NCBI RefSeq assembly: GCF_900112205.1
Contig: NZ_FOKW01000003.1
Coordinates: 186,001-250,000 of the forward strand
Reading direction: 5' to 3'
DNA length: 64,000 nucleotides
Origin: Natronobacterium haloterrestre
GTDB taxonomy: Archaea; Halobacteriota; Halobacteria; Halobacteriales; Natrialbaceae
Shown: piece after piece, positions 44,612-53,464 of the stretch
Layout: each line of letters opens with the position of its first letter
Position numbering within the stretch: the first letter of the stretch is position 1
Program-made: the position numbers and the translations under genes
The notes under the pieces: generated by a model
What the model was told of the DNA's origin: nothing
The model's database searches: none
The model's input: the letters and a program-made list of their open reading frames with translations, nothing else

Positions 44612-45337
44612 ATGATATCACTCGACGAGGCGGTGACGGCGCGACTCGAGTCACACGGGGCGCGCTTCGAGGTACTGGTCGATCCGGACGCGGCCCTCGA
44701 GATCAAGCGCGGCGAGTTCGAGGGCGACCTCGAGGACGTCATCGCCGCCGAGGACGTCTTCGAGGACGCCTCCCGAGGCGACCGGCCGGCCGAGAGCGAC
44801 CTCGAGAAGGTCTTCGACACGACCGATCCCCTCGAGATCATCCCCGAGGTGATCAAGGAGGGGGAGATCCAGATCACGGCCGAGCAGCGCCGCGAGATGC
44901 AAGAACAGAAGCGCAGGCAGTTGATCGACACCATCGCGCGCAACGCGATCAACCCGCAGATGGACAACGCTCCGCACCCACCCGAACGGATCGAGAACGC
45001 CCTCGAGGAGGCCGGCTTCACGGTCGATCCGATGGAACCGGTCGAGAGCCAGGTCGACGACGCGCTCGACGCGCTTCGACCCGTGATCCCGATCCGGTTC
45101 GAGGAGGTAACTGTCGCGGTCCAGGTGCCCGCCGACTACGCGGGCAGCGCCCAGGCGAAGATCCGCCAGTTCGGCGACCTGGAACGCGAGGAGTGGCAGC
45201 CCGACGGCTCGTGGATCGGCGTCGTCACCTTCCCCGCAGGGATGCAAAACGACTTCTACGACGTGGTCAACGAGCACTCGAGCGGCGAAGCCGAGACGGA
45301 AATCGTCAAGGACAAGGACGACCTGAAGACCCGGTAA
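44612..45337 (+). CDS. ribosome maturation protein SBDS
   Basis: Archaeal Sdo1/SBDS. It helps release anti-association factor from the large ribosomal subunit in eukaryotes; the archaeal role is less clear. Signatures: [40 protein letters not shown]-like and [20 protein letters not shown], with the FYSH-type domain first. 241 residues, three domains. It sits in the RNase P/proteasome region, a common archaeal context. Confidence 0.92.
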   Translation: MISLDEAVTARLESHGARFEVLVDPDAALEIKRGEFEGDLEDVIAAEDVFEDASRGDRPAESDLEKVFDTTDPLEIIPEVIKEGEIQITAEQRREMQEQKRRQLIDTIARNAINPQMDNAPHPPERIENALEEAGFTVDPMEPVESQVDDALDALRPVIPIRFEEVTVAVQVPADYAGSAQAKIRQFGDLEREEWQPDGSWIGVVTFPAGMQNDFYDVVNEHSSGEAETEIVKDKDDLKTR

Positions 45338-45388
45338 CGGGGTATCGGTCGAGCCGGGATCGACCCGACTTCTTCGAAAACGGGTTCG

Positions 45389-45721
45389 CTACCCGCGGTG
45401 GTACCCGATCAGGAACCCGCTCGCGAACCCAGCCCCGATCGCGACCACCGACAGTGCCGACTCGAGCCAGTGGACCCCGACTCCGGCCGCCTGCATACTA
45501 TCGCCGCTCCCGATAGCGCCGGCCGTGAGCCGCTCGTAGTCGACGACGACGATGCCCTGGGACTCGAGGTAGCGAAAGAGCATCAATTCGACGCCGAGGA
45601 CGATCGCGAGCAGTTTCGCGACGCGTTTCGTTCCATACCCCACCAGCGCGCCGAGGACGGCACCGCCTCCGAACTCGAGCAACAGCGTCGTCGGATCGAC
45701 CGAAAGCATCAGATCCAGCAT
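45389..45721 (-). CDS. FUN14-family membrane protein
   Basis: 110 residues, two or three hydrophobic segments (LEFGGGAVLGALVGYGTKRV, KLLAIVLGVELMLFRYLESQ, SVVAIGAGFASGFLIGYHRG). Glycine-patterned helices and GFLIGYHRG at the end fit the FUN14 family. Function in archaea unknown. Confidence 0.78.
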   Translation of the reverse strand: MLDLMLSVDPTTLLLEFGGGAVLGALVGYGTKRVAKLLAIVLGVELMLFRYLESQGIVVVDYERLTAGAIGSGDSMQAAGVGVHWLESALSVVAIGAGFASGFLIGYHRG

Positions 45722-46058
45722 TCGAGCCGTCGATAATTACTGTTGCGTTGTCCCGTTTGCCCAAGAGAGAAATCGACGGTGGGGATGGTCGTGAGTCCCC
45801 GGCCGCCGCGGCGCTGCCGAGCGGCAAGAATTTCCGGGCGCGGCATTCAAGGCGGTCGGATACGTACGGAACGGTATGGCTGAGGCTCGTCTAACGGAGG
45901 TGTTCGACCGCCATCGTTAGTCGATTCCGAGCATCGTCGACCGATCGCGGCCGCGACCGGAACCGTCAGTCCGTCGCGGGCGGAACCGAAAGCGGTCGTA
46001 ACGATCAGTCACGTCCGCGGGCGAGCCAGCAGGCAGCCCATCAACTACTCGTACTCGC
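45722..46058. other. divergent region FUN14 / hflX
   Basis: About 336 bases with no gene. A 14-codon frame at 45876 is not supported. It probably contains divergent promoters for the FUN14 and hflX genes, but I see no clear TATA box. Confidence 0.4.
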
Positions 46059-47360
46059 ATGAGAGCGATCATCGCAAAACGCGTCGACTCCGGCACGCCC
46101 GACACGAGCGAGATCCGCGACCTCGCCGAAGCGGCGGGATACACCGTCGTCGGCGAAGTCACGCAGTCCCGACGGGCCGATCCCGCCCTCCAGATCGGGG
46201 AAGGGAAAGCCGAAGAACTCGCGACGAAAGCCGCGGAGACCGACGCTACGACCGTCATCTTCGACAACCGGCTCGGTCCATACCAGACGTACAACCTCGG
46301 GCAACTGCTCCCCGAGGGCGTCGAGGTGATCGACCGGTTCACGCTGATCCTCGAGATCTTCGGCCAGCGTGCCCAGACCCGCAAGGCGCAACTCCAGGTC
46401 GAACTCGCCGAACTCCGGTACGAACTCCCCCGGGCCGAGGCCAAGACGAGCCTCGCGAAACGGGACGAACACCCCGGGTTCATGGGGCTCGGCGAGTACG
46501 ACGAGAGCCGCGAACGGGACATCAAAGACCAGATCAGTCGGATCAAGGACGAACTCGAGCGGATCGAACAGACCGAGGAGCACCGGCGCGAACGCCGCCG
46601 GGACTCCGGTTTCGATCTGGTCGCACTCGCCGGCTACACGAACGCCGGCAAGTCGACCCTGCTGCGCCGAATGGCGGCGGATCTCGACGTCGACGAGAAC
46701 GAGGACCTCCACCGGGACCTCGAGTCGACGGCCGAGTCACAGGACAAACTGTTCACGACGCTGGGGACGACGACCCGGCGGGCCGACATCGAACCTCGCG
46801 ACGTGCTGGTGACCGACACCGTCGGGTTCATCAGCGACCTGCCCCACTGGCTCGTCGAGTCGTTCAAGTCGACGCTTGACTCCGTCTACCGGGCCGACCT
46901 GGTTTTGCTCGTGGTCGACGTCAGCGAGCCGATCGAGGAGATCCACGAGAAGATCGTCACCAGCCACGACACCCTCTACGAGCGCAACGAGGCCCCGATC
47001 GTCACGGTATTGAACAAGATCGACCAGGTGAGCGACGAGGAACTCGCGGAGAAACGCGAGGCGCTGTCCTCGCTGGCCCCGAACCCGGTGGCGGTCAGCG
47101 CCCGCGAGGGGACCAACGTCGATGCCCTGCTCGACCGGATCGACGACGAACTCCCGGACTGGGAGGAAGAACGGCTCGTGCTCCCGATGACCGAGGACAC
47201 GATGAGCCTCGTCTCGTGGATCCACGACAACGCGAACGTCGAAGACGTTACCTACGGCGACGACGACGTGCTGGTCTCCTTCGAGGCCCGCCCCGCGGTA
47301 ATTTCACAGGCGCGCTCGCGCGCGAGCGAGTTGCAGGCGACGGCGCCGGAGTCGGCCTGA
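46059..47360 (+). CDS. hflX: GTPase HflX
   Basis: Ribosome-associated GTPase. The N-terminal HflX domain (ALQIGEGKAEELATKAAETD, RAQTRKAQLQVELAELRYEL) precedes the G domain. G1 LAGYTNAGKSTLL, G3 VTDTVGFISDLPHWLVESFK, G4 VLNKIDQ and G5 SAREG are intact. 433 residues. In bacteria HflX splits stalled ribosomes; a similar role is inferred. Confidence 0.94.
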   Translation: MRAIIAKRVDSGTPDTSEIRDLAEAAGYTVVGEVTQSRRADPALQIGEGKAEELATKAAETDATTVIFDNRLGPYQTYNLGQLLPEGVEVIDRFTLILEIFGQRAQTRKAQLQVELAELRYELPRAEAKTSLAKRDEHPGFMGLGEYDESRERDIKDQISRIKDELERIEQTEEHRRERRRDSGFDLVALAGYTNAGKSTLLRRMAADLDVDENEDLHRDLESTAESQDKLFTTLGTTTRRADIEPRDVLVTDTVGFISDLPHWLVESFKSTLDSVYRADLVLLVVDVSEPIEEIHEKIVTSHDTLYERNEAPIVTVLNKIDQVSDEELAEKREALSSLAPNPVAVSAREGTNVDALLDRIDDELPDWEEERLVLPMTEDTMSLVSWIHDNANVEDVTYGDDDVLVSFEARPAVISQARSRASELQATAPESA

Positions 47361-47527
47361 CGGCGGACCACAGCGCTCTCGTTTTCCGCTTTGCGTTCGT
47401 CCTGGCCGCTCGAGGCTCGAGCAGGTAGAGACGGCAGCGAGTCCTGCGGAGGCCCCAGCCGCTACGGACCCACTCGACGCCGTGATCGACCCCACAATAT
47501 AAATCGGAGACTCGAGTCCAGTAGGAT

Positions 47528-48685
47528 ATGGAACGTGTTGCAATCATCGGCGCCTCGATGACCCAGTTCGGGCAACGCGAGGACGAGTGGATCCTCGATC
47601 TCCTCGCCGAGGCCGGACTCGAGTGTCTCGAGGACGCGGGCGTCGACGCTGCGGACGTCGAACACCTGTACGTCTCGAACATGGCAAGCGGCGAGTTCGA
47701 GGGCCAGACCGGCGTCCCGAACGCGCTCGCTCACGACATCGACGCGGTACCGGCATACACCCAGCGAGTCGATCAGACCAGTTCCAGCGGCGGCGCGGGG
47801 ATCTACGCCGCCTGGCAGTCGGTCGCCAGCGGGGCAAGCGACATGACCCTGCTCGTCGGCGGGGAGAAGATGACCCACCGCACGACCGGCGAGGCGACCG
47901 ACGTGATCGCGTCGCTGACCCACCCCGCCGAGTACAAACACGGGGTCACCCTCCCCTCGTTCGCGGGGCTGACCGCGCGCCACTACCTCGAGAAGTTCGA
48001 CGCGCCCCGGGAGAGTCTGGCGAAGGTGGCGGTCAAGAACCACCGCAACGGCGTCGACAACCCGAACGCCCAGTTCCGGAAGGAGATCGACGAGGAGACG
48101 GCCCTGGAGTCGCCGATCGTGGCCGATCCGCTGCGGCTGTACGACTTCTGTCCGATCACGGACGGCTCGGCCGCGCTGATGCTCTGTCCGGAGTCGGTCG
48201 CCGAGGAGTACGCAGACGAGTACGTCGTCGTCTCGGGCATCGACGGCGCGACCGATACCCACGTCGTCCACGAGCGCGAGGACCCGACCGTGATGGGTGG
48301 CGTCGTCGAGAGCGGGAAAGGTGCCTACGAAATGAGCGGCCGCGACCCCGAGGACGTCGACGTCGCGGAGCTTCACGACATGTTCACGATCCTCGAGTTC
48401 CTCCAGATGGAGGGGCTGGGCTTCGCCGAGCAGGGCGAGGCCTGGAAGTTAGTCGAGGACGGCTACACCGAACGCGACGGCGAACTGCCGATCAACACCT
48501 CGGGCGGGCTCAAGTCAAAGGGCCACCCGCTCGGGGCCAGCGGCGTCGCACAGGGTGTCGAGATCTACGAACAGCTCATGGGCGAGGCCGGTCCGCGACA
48601 GGTCGACGCGGACGTCGGTCTCTGCTGTAACGTGGGCGGGTTCGGCAACTGCGTCATCACCACGATCATGGAGGCAGCACAATGA
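47528..48685 (+). CDS. thiolase-fold protein with Ser at the nucleophile position
   Basis: 385 residues, SCP2/archaeal thiolase type. At the place where a CASG or CSSG motif carries the acyl-accepting cysteine, this has SSSGG with S85. The second-half motifs are normal: ELHDMFTILEFLQMEG, NTSGGLKSKGHPLGASG with the catalytic His, and CNVGGFGNCVI. So acyl transfer by the standard mechanism is doubtful. It overlaps the next DUF35 gene by 4 bases (ATGA), the usual pairing for archaeal thiolases. Confidence 0.86.
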   Translation: MERVAIIGASMTQFGQREDEWILDLLAEAGLECLEDAGVDAADVEHLYVSNMASGEFEGQTGVPNALAHDIDAVPAYTQRVDQTSSSGGAGIYAAWQSVASGASDMTLLVGGEKMTHRTTGEATDVIASLTHPAEYKHGVTLPSFAGLTARHYLEKFDAPRESLAKVAVKNHRNGVDNPNAQFRKEIDEETALESPIVADPLRLYDFCPITDGSAALMLCPESVAEEYADEYVVVSGIDGATDTHVVHEREDPTVMGGVVESGKGAYEMSGRDPEDVDVAELHDMFTILEFLQMEGLGFAEQGEAWKLVEDGYTERDGELPINTSGGLKSKGHPLGASGVAQGVEIYEQLMGEAGPRQVDADVGLCCNVGGFGNCVITTIMEAAQ

Positions 48686-49041
48686 CGATGGAAGCGATCC
48701 GCTACGAGGACGGTTCGATCAGTTACCCCGGCCACCCGCGCGGCCCGGGCGGCGCGGAGCCGGCGGAGACCATCGACCTGAGCGAGTACACGGCCGAGGT
48801 CGTCACCTGGACCACCAGCACCGCGACGCCGCCGGGCGTTCGCGAACCAAACACGATGGCGATCGTCGAGTTCGACGTGGAGGGCGAGTCGGTGCGCGCG
48901 CTCGGCCAGGTCACGACCGACGACGTCGAGACCGGCGACGAGGTTCAGCCGGTCCACGTCGACGAACTCCGGGAGCCCGGTGCCGGCATTCGAGAGCCAG
49001 ACAGCCAGGACTGGGACGGCTACCGGTTCGAGCCGGTCTGA
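48682..49041 (+). CDS. DUF35 OB-fold protein lacking the zinc ribbon
   Basis: 119 residues. The OB-fold portion is AEVVTWTTSTATPPGVREPN, then TMAIVEFDVEGESVRALGQV and DVETGDEVQPVHVDELREPG. Most DUF35 proteins begin with a rubredoxin-like zinc ribbon. Here there is no cysteine at all, and the first 40 residues are Pro/Gly-rich. In archaea DUF35 proteins bridge thiolase and HMG-CoA synthase. It is translationally coupled to the Ser-thiolase. Confidence 0.8.
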   Translation: MTMEAIRYEDGSISYPGHPRGPGGAEPAETIDLSEYTAEVVTWTTSTATPPGVREPNTMAIVEFDVEGESVRALGQVTTDDVETGDEVQPVHVDELREPGAGIREPDSQDWDGYRFEPV

Positions 49042-49056
49042 CGGGTTCGGTTCGTT

Positions 49057-49959
49057 TTACTCCTCGTTTTCGTTTTCGTCGTCTCCCGTACCCTCCGACC
49101 GGTCCTCAGGATGCTCCTCTGACCGCTTCTCCGACCGTTCCCCCGATCGCGAACCGACTTCTGAATCGGGGTCGACATCGTTGCCCTCGTTTTCACCGAC
49201 ATCGGTCGCCGATTCGTCCTCCGGAGTGGCGTGCTCGCCGGCGTCCGCCTCGGTCTTCTCCTCCGGGCCGTACTGGTCTTTGAGCGTCTCGAGTTCGGCG
49301 TCGACGTCGATCGTCGGGTCGGGCTCGGGACTCGAGTCGGCCTCGACCCCCGTATCGGACTCCCCGTCTCCATCCTCGGGTTGCCCATCCTGGATGTCGA
49401 TGCTGATCGCCTCGCTTCGCTCGCTCGACCGTCTCTCCCATCCGTCCGGTCTCCTGCTCGCGTCACCGTCGGTCGCCGACTCGCGGTCCGTCGTCGCCTG
49501 CCGGAGTCGCTCGTCGACCTCGTCACGGAGCGCTCGAGCCTCCGAGAGGAGGTCGCTCGCCTCCTCGTCGGCGGGGAGCGCCCCTTCGGAGGCGGCTCGC
49601 TGGAGCTGTCCGAGGACGGTATCGAGCTGGGTCAGCGTCGTCTCGCGGAGCGACGCCGCGCGGTCGCCCGCGACGGTCGACGCCTCGTCGGCCCGATCCC
49701 GGACCTCGCGTTCGGTTCTGACGAGTTCAAGCCCTCGCTGAAAGCTCTCGAGGGCGCGCACGCTCGCCTTGAGGACGGCCAGTGCGGCCGGCAGCGCCAC
49801 CTCGTCGGTAAACGCCAGTAGCTCGCGCGGCGTCGGCGGGCGCAGCGACGGCCGCGGCGACCCTCGACGGGACGAGGACGACTCGAGTTCCCGGCGAAGC
49901 TCGTCGACGGTCCGGGTGAGTTCGCGGATCGCTTCGGCGAGCTCGTCGTTGTCGGCCAT
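49057..49959 (-). CDS. coiled-coil protein with long acidic tail
   Basis: 300 residues. Residues 1-170 are helical (NDELAEAIRELTRTVDELRR, RELLAFTDEVALPAALAVLK, ETTLTQLDTVLGQLQRAASE). The last 130 are low-complexity Asp/Glu/Ser (VGENEGNDVDPDSEVGSR, then RSEKRSEEHPEDRSE). No membrane span. It may be a structural or adaptor protein. No family recognised with confidence. Confidence 0.65.
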   Translation of the reverse strand: MADNDELAEAIRELTRTVDELRRELESSSSRRGSPRPSLRPPTPRELLAFTDEVALPAALAVLKASVRALESFQRGLELVRTEREVRDRADEASTVAGDRAASLRETTLTQLDTVLGQLQRAASEGALPADEEASDLLSEARALRDEVDERLRQATTDRESATDGDASRRPDGWERRSSERSEAISIDIQDGQPEDGDGESDTGVEADSSPEPDPTIDVDAELETLKDQYGPEEKTEADAGEHATPEDESATDVGENEGNDVDPDSEVGSRSGERSEKRSEEHPEDRSEGTGDDENENEE

Positions 49960-50078
49960 ACCGATCCTACGGGAGCCGGTGTAAAAAGCCGGGTGGTCAG
50001 ATGAGAGCCCAGAACGCGGGTTTCTAGGGACGCGATGGCCGCAATATTTATTCCTGAATGTTGTATTTGTTATGTCGA

Positions 50079-50738
50079 ATGGTGACGGAATACGGGAGCG
50101 GGGGGACCGATCTGGGGACGTTCGCGCGGACGCTCGAGCGGCTCAAGCGGGAGGGGTGTAACGTCTTGCTGGTCGGCGCGAACGCCACGGACTGTCACGG
50201 CGTCGTCTGTCGTCGACTCTGTGGGGCCGCGGGACCGGAGCCGCGACGCCGGCTGTTCGTCACCGATGGCGAGGGACCGGTCGCCGAGGACGCCGCGATG
50301 GAACGGGGGGCAGCATCCGGAAACGAGGTGGCGGTCCGTGACGCCGATCACGTCGGCGAGACGATCCGGATCGACGAGCACGACTCGCTCGGTGCGATCG
50401 GGATCGACATCGTCGAAGCCATCGACGACCTCGAGGACGAGGTCGGCGGGTTCGCGCCGTCCGAACTGCGGCTCTGTATGGATTCGGTCGCCGGCCTCTT
50501 CCGGGAGCACGACGCCGAGCGCGTCTTCAGACTGCTTCACGTGACGGCCTCTCGCGTCGATCACATCGACGGAATGGGCCACTATCACCTTCCGCTCGAG
50601 CGCGACCACGACGCCGTCAACCTCCTCGAACCGCTGTTCGACGCGGTCGTCGAACTCCGGGTCCGGTCCGATGGCGACCGGCGCGAACAGCGGTGGCATC
50701 TCCGCGAGGGGGAGACCACCGACTGGATTTCGCTGTAG
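50079..50738 (+). CDS. RecA/KaiC-like haloarchaeal protein (DUF7504-like)
   Basis: 219 residues. The N-terminal GCNVLLVGANATDCHGVVCR and EPRRRLFVTDGEG resemble the nucleotide-binding core of the haloarchaeal RecA-like families, but a clear Walker A lysine is not visible. The later ELRLCMDSVAGLFREHDAER and VTASRVDHIDGMGHYHLPLE fit that fold. An ATATTTATT element (about 50044-50052) lies about 30 bases upstream. Function unknown. Confidence 0.65.
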   Translation: MVTEYGSGGTDLGTFARTLERLKREGCNVLLVGANATDCHGVVCRRLCGAAGPEPRRRLFVTDGEGPVAEDAAMERGAASGNEVAVRDADHVGETIRIDEHDSLGAIGIDIVEAIDDLEDEVGGFAPSELRLCMDSVAGLFREHDAERVFRLLHVTASRVDHIDGMGHYHLPLERDHDAVNLLEPLFDAVVELRVRSDGDRREQRWHLREGETTDWISL

Positions 50739-50793
50739 TCGCGGCCCGTGGCCGATCCAAGCGCTTTTGTTGCTTCCGTGCCCCCGATCCCCT

Positions 50794-51546
50794 GTGCGAA
50801 TCGAGAACAGTTTCATTCCCGTTCGGGGGGTCGGCGAGAAGACCGAGCGACGCCTGTGGGAAGCGGGGGTCACGCACTGGGACGAGTTCGACGGCAGCGT
50901 CGTCGGGGAGACGCTGGCGGACCGGATCGACGCGTTCATCGAAGAGGGCCAGCGACACCTCGATCGTGGCGACGTCTCGCCGTTCGCGGAGAAACTCCCC
51001 GCTGCGAGCCGCTGGCGGCTCTACGAGAACGTCAGGGAGGAAACCTGCTTCCTCGACATCGAGACGACGGGACTCGACGCGAGCTGTAACGACGTGACGA
51101 CGGTCAGCCTCCACCGCGGGGGCGAGACGAAGACCTTCGTCAAGGGCCGGGATCTCACTGCGGATCGGCTCGGCCGGGAACTCGAGTCGTCGGCGCTGCT
51201 GGTCACGTTCAACGGCCAGCGGTTCGACGTCCCCTTCCTCGAGACCTGTTACGACCTCGACGTGTCGGTCCCGCACGTCGACCTCATGTACCCCTGCAAG
51301 AAGCTGGGGCTGGACGGCGGTTTGAAACAGATCGAACGGGACGTCGGCATCGACCGCGAGCTGGACGATCTGAGCGGCCGGGACGCCGTCCGACTCTGGC
51401 ACGAGTACGAACGCGGCGACGAATCGGCCCTGGAGACGCTGGTCGAGTACAACCGGGCCGACACGCGGAACATGGAGCCGCTGATGGACGTCGTCGCCGA
51501 CAGGCTCCACGAACGGGTGTTCGAGGCCGCACGCCCTTCCGAGTGA
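50794..51546 (+). CDS. RNase H-fold exonuclease-like protein
   Basis: 250 residues, GTG start. An N-terminal helix-hairpin-like part (SFIPVRGVGEKTERRLWEAG) precedes the DEDD nuclease: Asp/Glu in CFLDIETTGLD, Asp in VTFNGQRFDVPFLE and the final Asp in YNRADTRNMEPLMDVV. Resembles the YprB-type nuclease domain. Likely a DNA or RNA 3'-exonuclease acting in repair; the substrate is unknown. Confidence 0.82.
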   Translation: MRIENSFIPVRGVGEKTERRLWEAGVTHWDEFDGSVVGETLADRIDAFIEEGQRHLDRGDVSPFAEKLPAASRWRLYENVREETCFLDIETTGLDASCNDVTTVSLHRGGETKTFVKGRDLTADRLGRELESSALLVTFNGQRFDVPFLETCYDLDVSVPHVDLMYPCKKLGLDGGLKQIERDVGIDRELDDLSGRDAVRLWHEYERGDESALETLVEYNRADTRNMEPLMDVVADRLHERVFEAARPSE

Positions 51547-51643
51547 GGATCGTGGCGCTGTGCCGGCCTGCTCCGCGTGTGAACGGACGGCCCGACGCTC
51601 GCGGAACGGTACGCATACGACGGTCGGCCGCGTCTCCACGGAC

Positions 51644-52060
51644 GTGAGCGACGACAGTGACGACTCAGATTACGAGTACGAGGTCGAACTGGAGGTACGG
51701 CTCCGGGACATCGACTTCATGGGGCATGTCAACAACGCGACGTACGCCACGTATCTCGAGCAGGCCCGCGAAGCGTTTTTCCGGGACGTACTCGGCGTCT
51801 CGCTCGTCGATACCGGAACGGTTCTTGTCAACCTCGAGATCGACTACGTTCGCCCGATCGCGGCCGACTCGGACGTTACCGTGGCGGTCGAAGTGCCGGA
51901 ACTCGGCGACTCGAGTCTCCCGCTCGAGTACGAGATCCGCGCGGACGGCCGGCGTGCGGCGACTGCGAGTACCGTGCAGGTCGTCCGCGATCCGGACACC
52001 GGCGATTCGGTTCCGTTACCCGACGAGTGGCGCTCCCGGATCGAAACCCACTGGGAGTAG
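51644..52060 (+). CDS. acyl-CoA thioesterase, 4HBT hot-dog fold
   Basis: 138 residues from GTG 51644, preceded by low-complexity frame. The hot-dog motif VRLRDIDFMGHVNNATYATY is that of 4-hydroxybenzoyl-CoA thioesterase-type enzymes, with Asp in DIDFMGHVNN. Also LEQAREAFFRDVLGVSLV and NLEIDYVRPIAADS. Hydrolyses an acyl-CoA; the chain length is not predictable. Confidence 0.83.
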   Translation: MSDDSDDSDYEYEVELEVRLRDIDFMGHVNNATYATYLEQAREAFFRDVLGVSLVDTGTVLVNLEIDYVRPIAADSDVTVAVEVPELGDSSLPLEYEIRADGRRAATASTVQVVRDPDTGDSVPLPDEWRSRIETHWE

Positions 52061-52136
52061 ATTCGGGACGGCTCCGAGCGATCGATGGAAGCGGAGACCG
52101 AGGGCGGAGGACCGAAGGTAGACAGACCGACCGCGT

Positions 52137-52454
52137 CTACGGGTGGGAGTGATCGAATTCGGAAACGTCGACTTCCCCCTCGCTCGTGACGACGACGTGG
52201 TATCCGCAGAACTGGAACTCGACCTGTCCCGTCCCCCGGGGGGTCCCATCCTCCCGAGGAGCGAACAGCGAGTCCAGCGCTTCGGGGTTGACCACGTCGT
52301 ACAGCGCGTCGTATTCGGGGGGTTCGATTTCGGTGGGATCGACGCCCTCTCGTTCGGCGATCGCAGCGATTACCTCGAAGCTGAGCGGCTGGACGTCGTC
52401 TCCTTCCGTACGGTCGACTGAGAGTAGCATTGACCGGACGCTTTCCTCGGTCAC
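52137..52454 (-). CDS. HalOD1 output-domain protein
   Basis: 105 residues, GTG start. Contains PLSFEVIAAIAEREGVDPTE, then EYDALYDVVNPEALDSLFAP and VEFQFCGYHVVVTSEGEVDV, the haloarchaeal HalOD1 pattern. In larger proteins HalOD1 follows receiver or PAS domains; here it is alone. Likely a signalling output module. Confidence 0.83.
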   Translation of the reverse strand: MTEESVRSMLLSVDRTEGDDVQPLSFEVIAAIAEREGVDPTEIEPPEYDALYDVVNPEALDSLFAPREDGTPRGTGQVEFQFCGYHVVVTSEGEVDVSEFDHSHP

Positions 52455-52852
52455 ACATAAATCCTATGGGCCCAACCCAATATTGATGCTGTTCTTTGGC
52501 TATTGTACACCATAAATGGCCATTGAAGGATTATTTGGTCAATATTAGGGGTAGAATCCTACTACATTCACTCGATCCTGGAGAAAAGTCGAAGAAAGCT
52601 ATCTTTCAGGCAGGCCTTGTAAGCCCGCAACGGGCAAAGAAACCGAAGCGGACAGGTGCAACCGCTCGAACGATGTCAGTGACGGAACGACGATGGCGTC
52701 CGGATGAAAGATACGGGGATCCGAGGGGGCCTCCATACGGGCGTTGATACCAATCCCCCAACCGACCGCCGAGCGTAAAACGATCGTTCCCGGCGAATAG
52801 CGACCGCCGATGCGGCACGGAGCGATCGAACGGAACGTTTATGTCGATCTTG

Positions 52853-52866
52853 ACTGAATAGTCAGT
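52853..52866. promoter_or_regulatory. ACTGA-N4-TCAGT palindrome (site 2 of 3)
   Basis: Spacer ATAG. A plus-strand TATA-like GTTTATG lies about 10-16 bases upstream. The flanking 30 bases resemble those of site 3 (GGAAC...TTGACTGA...TCAGTTGG). No gene follows in either direction for over 200 bases. Confidence 0.5.
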
Positions 52867-53169
52867 TGGCGAGGAACCAGGTGGACCTCCTGACATACTG
52901 CTTGATCACACTCTCGGACCCGTTCCTCGCCACCGCCGATCTCGTCCGATCAACTCATCGCTGACGCGATCCCGACCCTCCGTTCGAGGTTCGACGGCTT
53001 CGAATACTCCTCAGGAACACCCGCCTCTCTTCTTTCGATTCCGTCGAGATAGTCCATCCAGTGTTCCCTACGGAGTAGTACCCGCCAAGATTCCCACCGC
53101 CGATCCCGATCAACCCCGGAGCCGGACCGCTGTGGGGATCGAAGGAACAGAAAGTTGATAATGGCTCTG

Positions 53170-53183
53170 ACTGAACGGTCAGT
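53170..53183. promoter_or_regulatory. ACTGA-N4-TCAGT palindrome (site 3 of 3)
   Basis: Spacer ACGG. Upstream TTGATAATGG is the TATA-like element. It lies 317 bases from site 2 in the same orientation. A 34-codon frame starts at the ATG within the element (53161) but has no coding character. Confidence 0.5.
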
Positions 53184-53374
53184 TGGGGACGGCGGCGAGA
53201 CGCCCCGATCGACCGCCGTTACCCCACCGGACCATCTCCACCCTTCCGAACTCTGTGGGACATGACTCTTTTGACCCCGGTCTCGCACCACCGGGGTTTG
53301 GAGGGACGACGAAAACTACGCGCGCGTTACTGAGGTCTCGAGACCGGTCGGTAAAAGAGTTCGTTCGGAAGGAA

Positions 53375-53448
53375 AGCCAGGGGTGGGATTTGAACCCACG
53401 AAATCTCGATTACAAGTCGAGTGCATGAACCGCCCATGCTCCCCTGGC
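53375..53448 (-). tRNA. tRNA-Thr (anticodon TGT)
   Basis: On the minus strand GCCAGGG (5') pairs with CCCTGGC (3') as the 7-base acceptor. The D-stem is GCATG/CATGC, the anticodon arm CTCGA-CTTGTAA-TCGAG gives anticodon TGT, and the T-arm is GTGGG-TTCAAAT-CCCAC. 74 bases with discriminator T. CCA is not encoded, as usual in haloarchaea. No intron. Confidence 0.95.
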
Positions 53449-53464
53449 GCGAGACATTCTGCAG

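Larger units (their letters stand above)
52457..53374. other. gene-free stretch beside tRNA-Thr
   Basis: About 900 bases without a convincing gene. The first part (52490-52620) is markedly AT-richer than the rest of the window. Frames of 83, 96 and 113 codons exist but look non-coding. It contains two copies of a promoter/operator-like module (52853-52866 and 53170-53183). Its position at the 3' side of a tRNA gene is where integrated elements usually sit, so it may be a decayed element. Confidence 0.55.

Noticed and set aside
45876-45920. 14-codon frame upstream of hflX
   Set aside because: Too short and without a promoter at the right distance.
52496-52747. 83-codon frame in the gene-free stretch
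   Set aside because: Starts at TTG, has no promoter or conserved pattern, and mixes AT-rich and Arg-rich parts.
52950-53291. 113-codon frame on the minus strand
   Set aside because: It runs through the operator-like site and has no recognisable domain or haloarchaeal acidic composition.
53376-53448. Attachment-site duplication of tRNA-Thr
   Set aside because: I found no second copy of the tRNA 3' end in the neighbouring gene-free stretch, so an att pair cannot be claimed.
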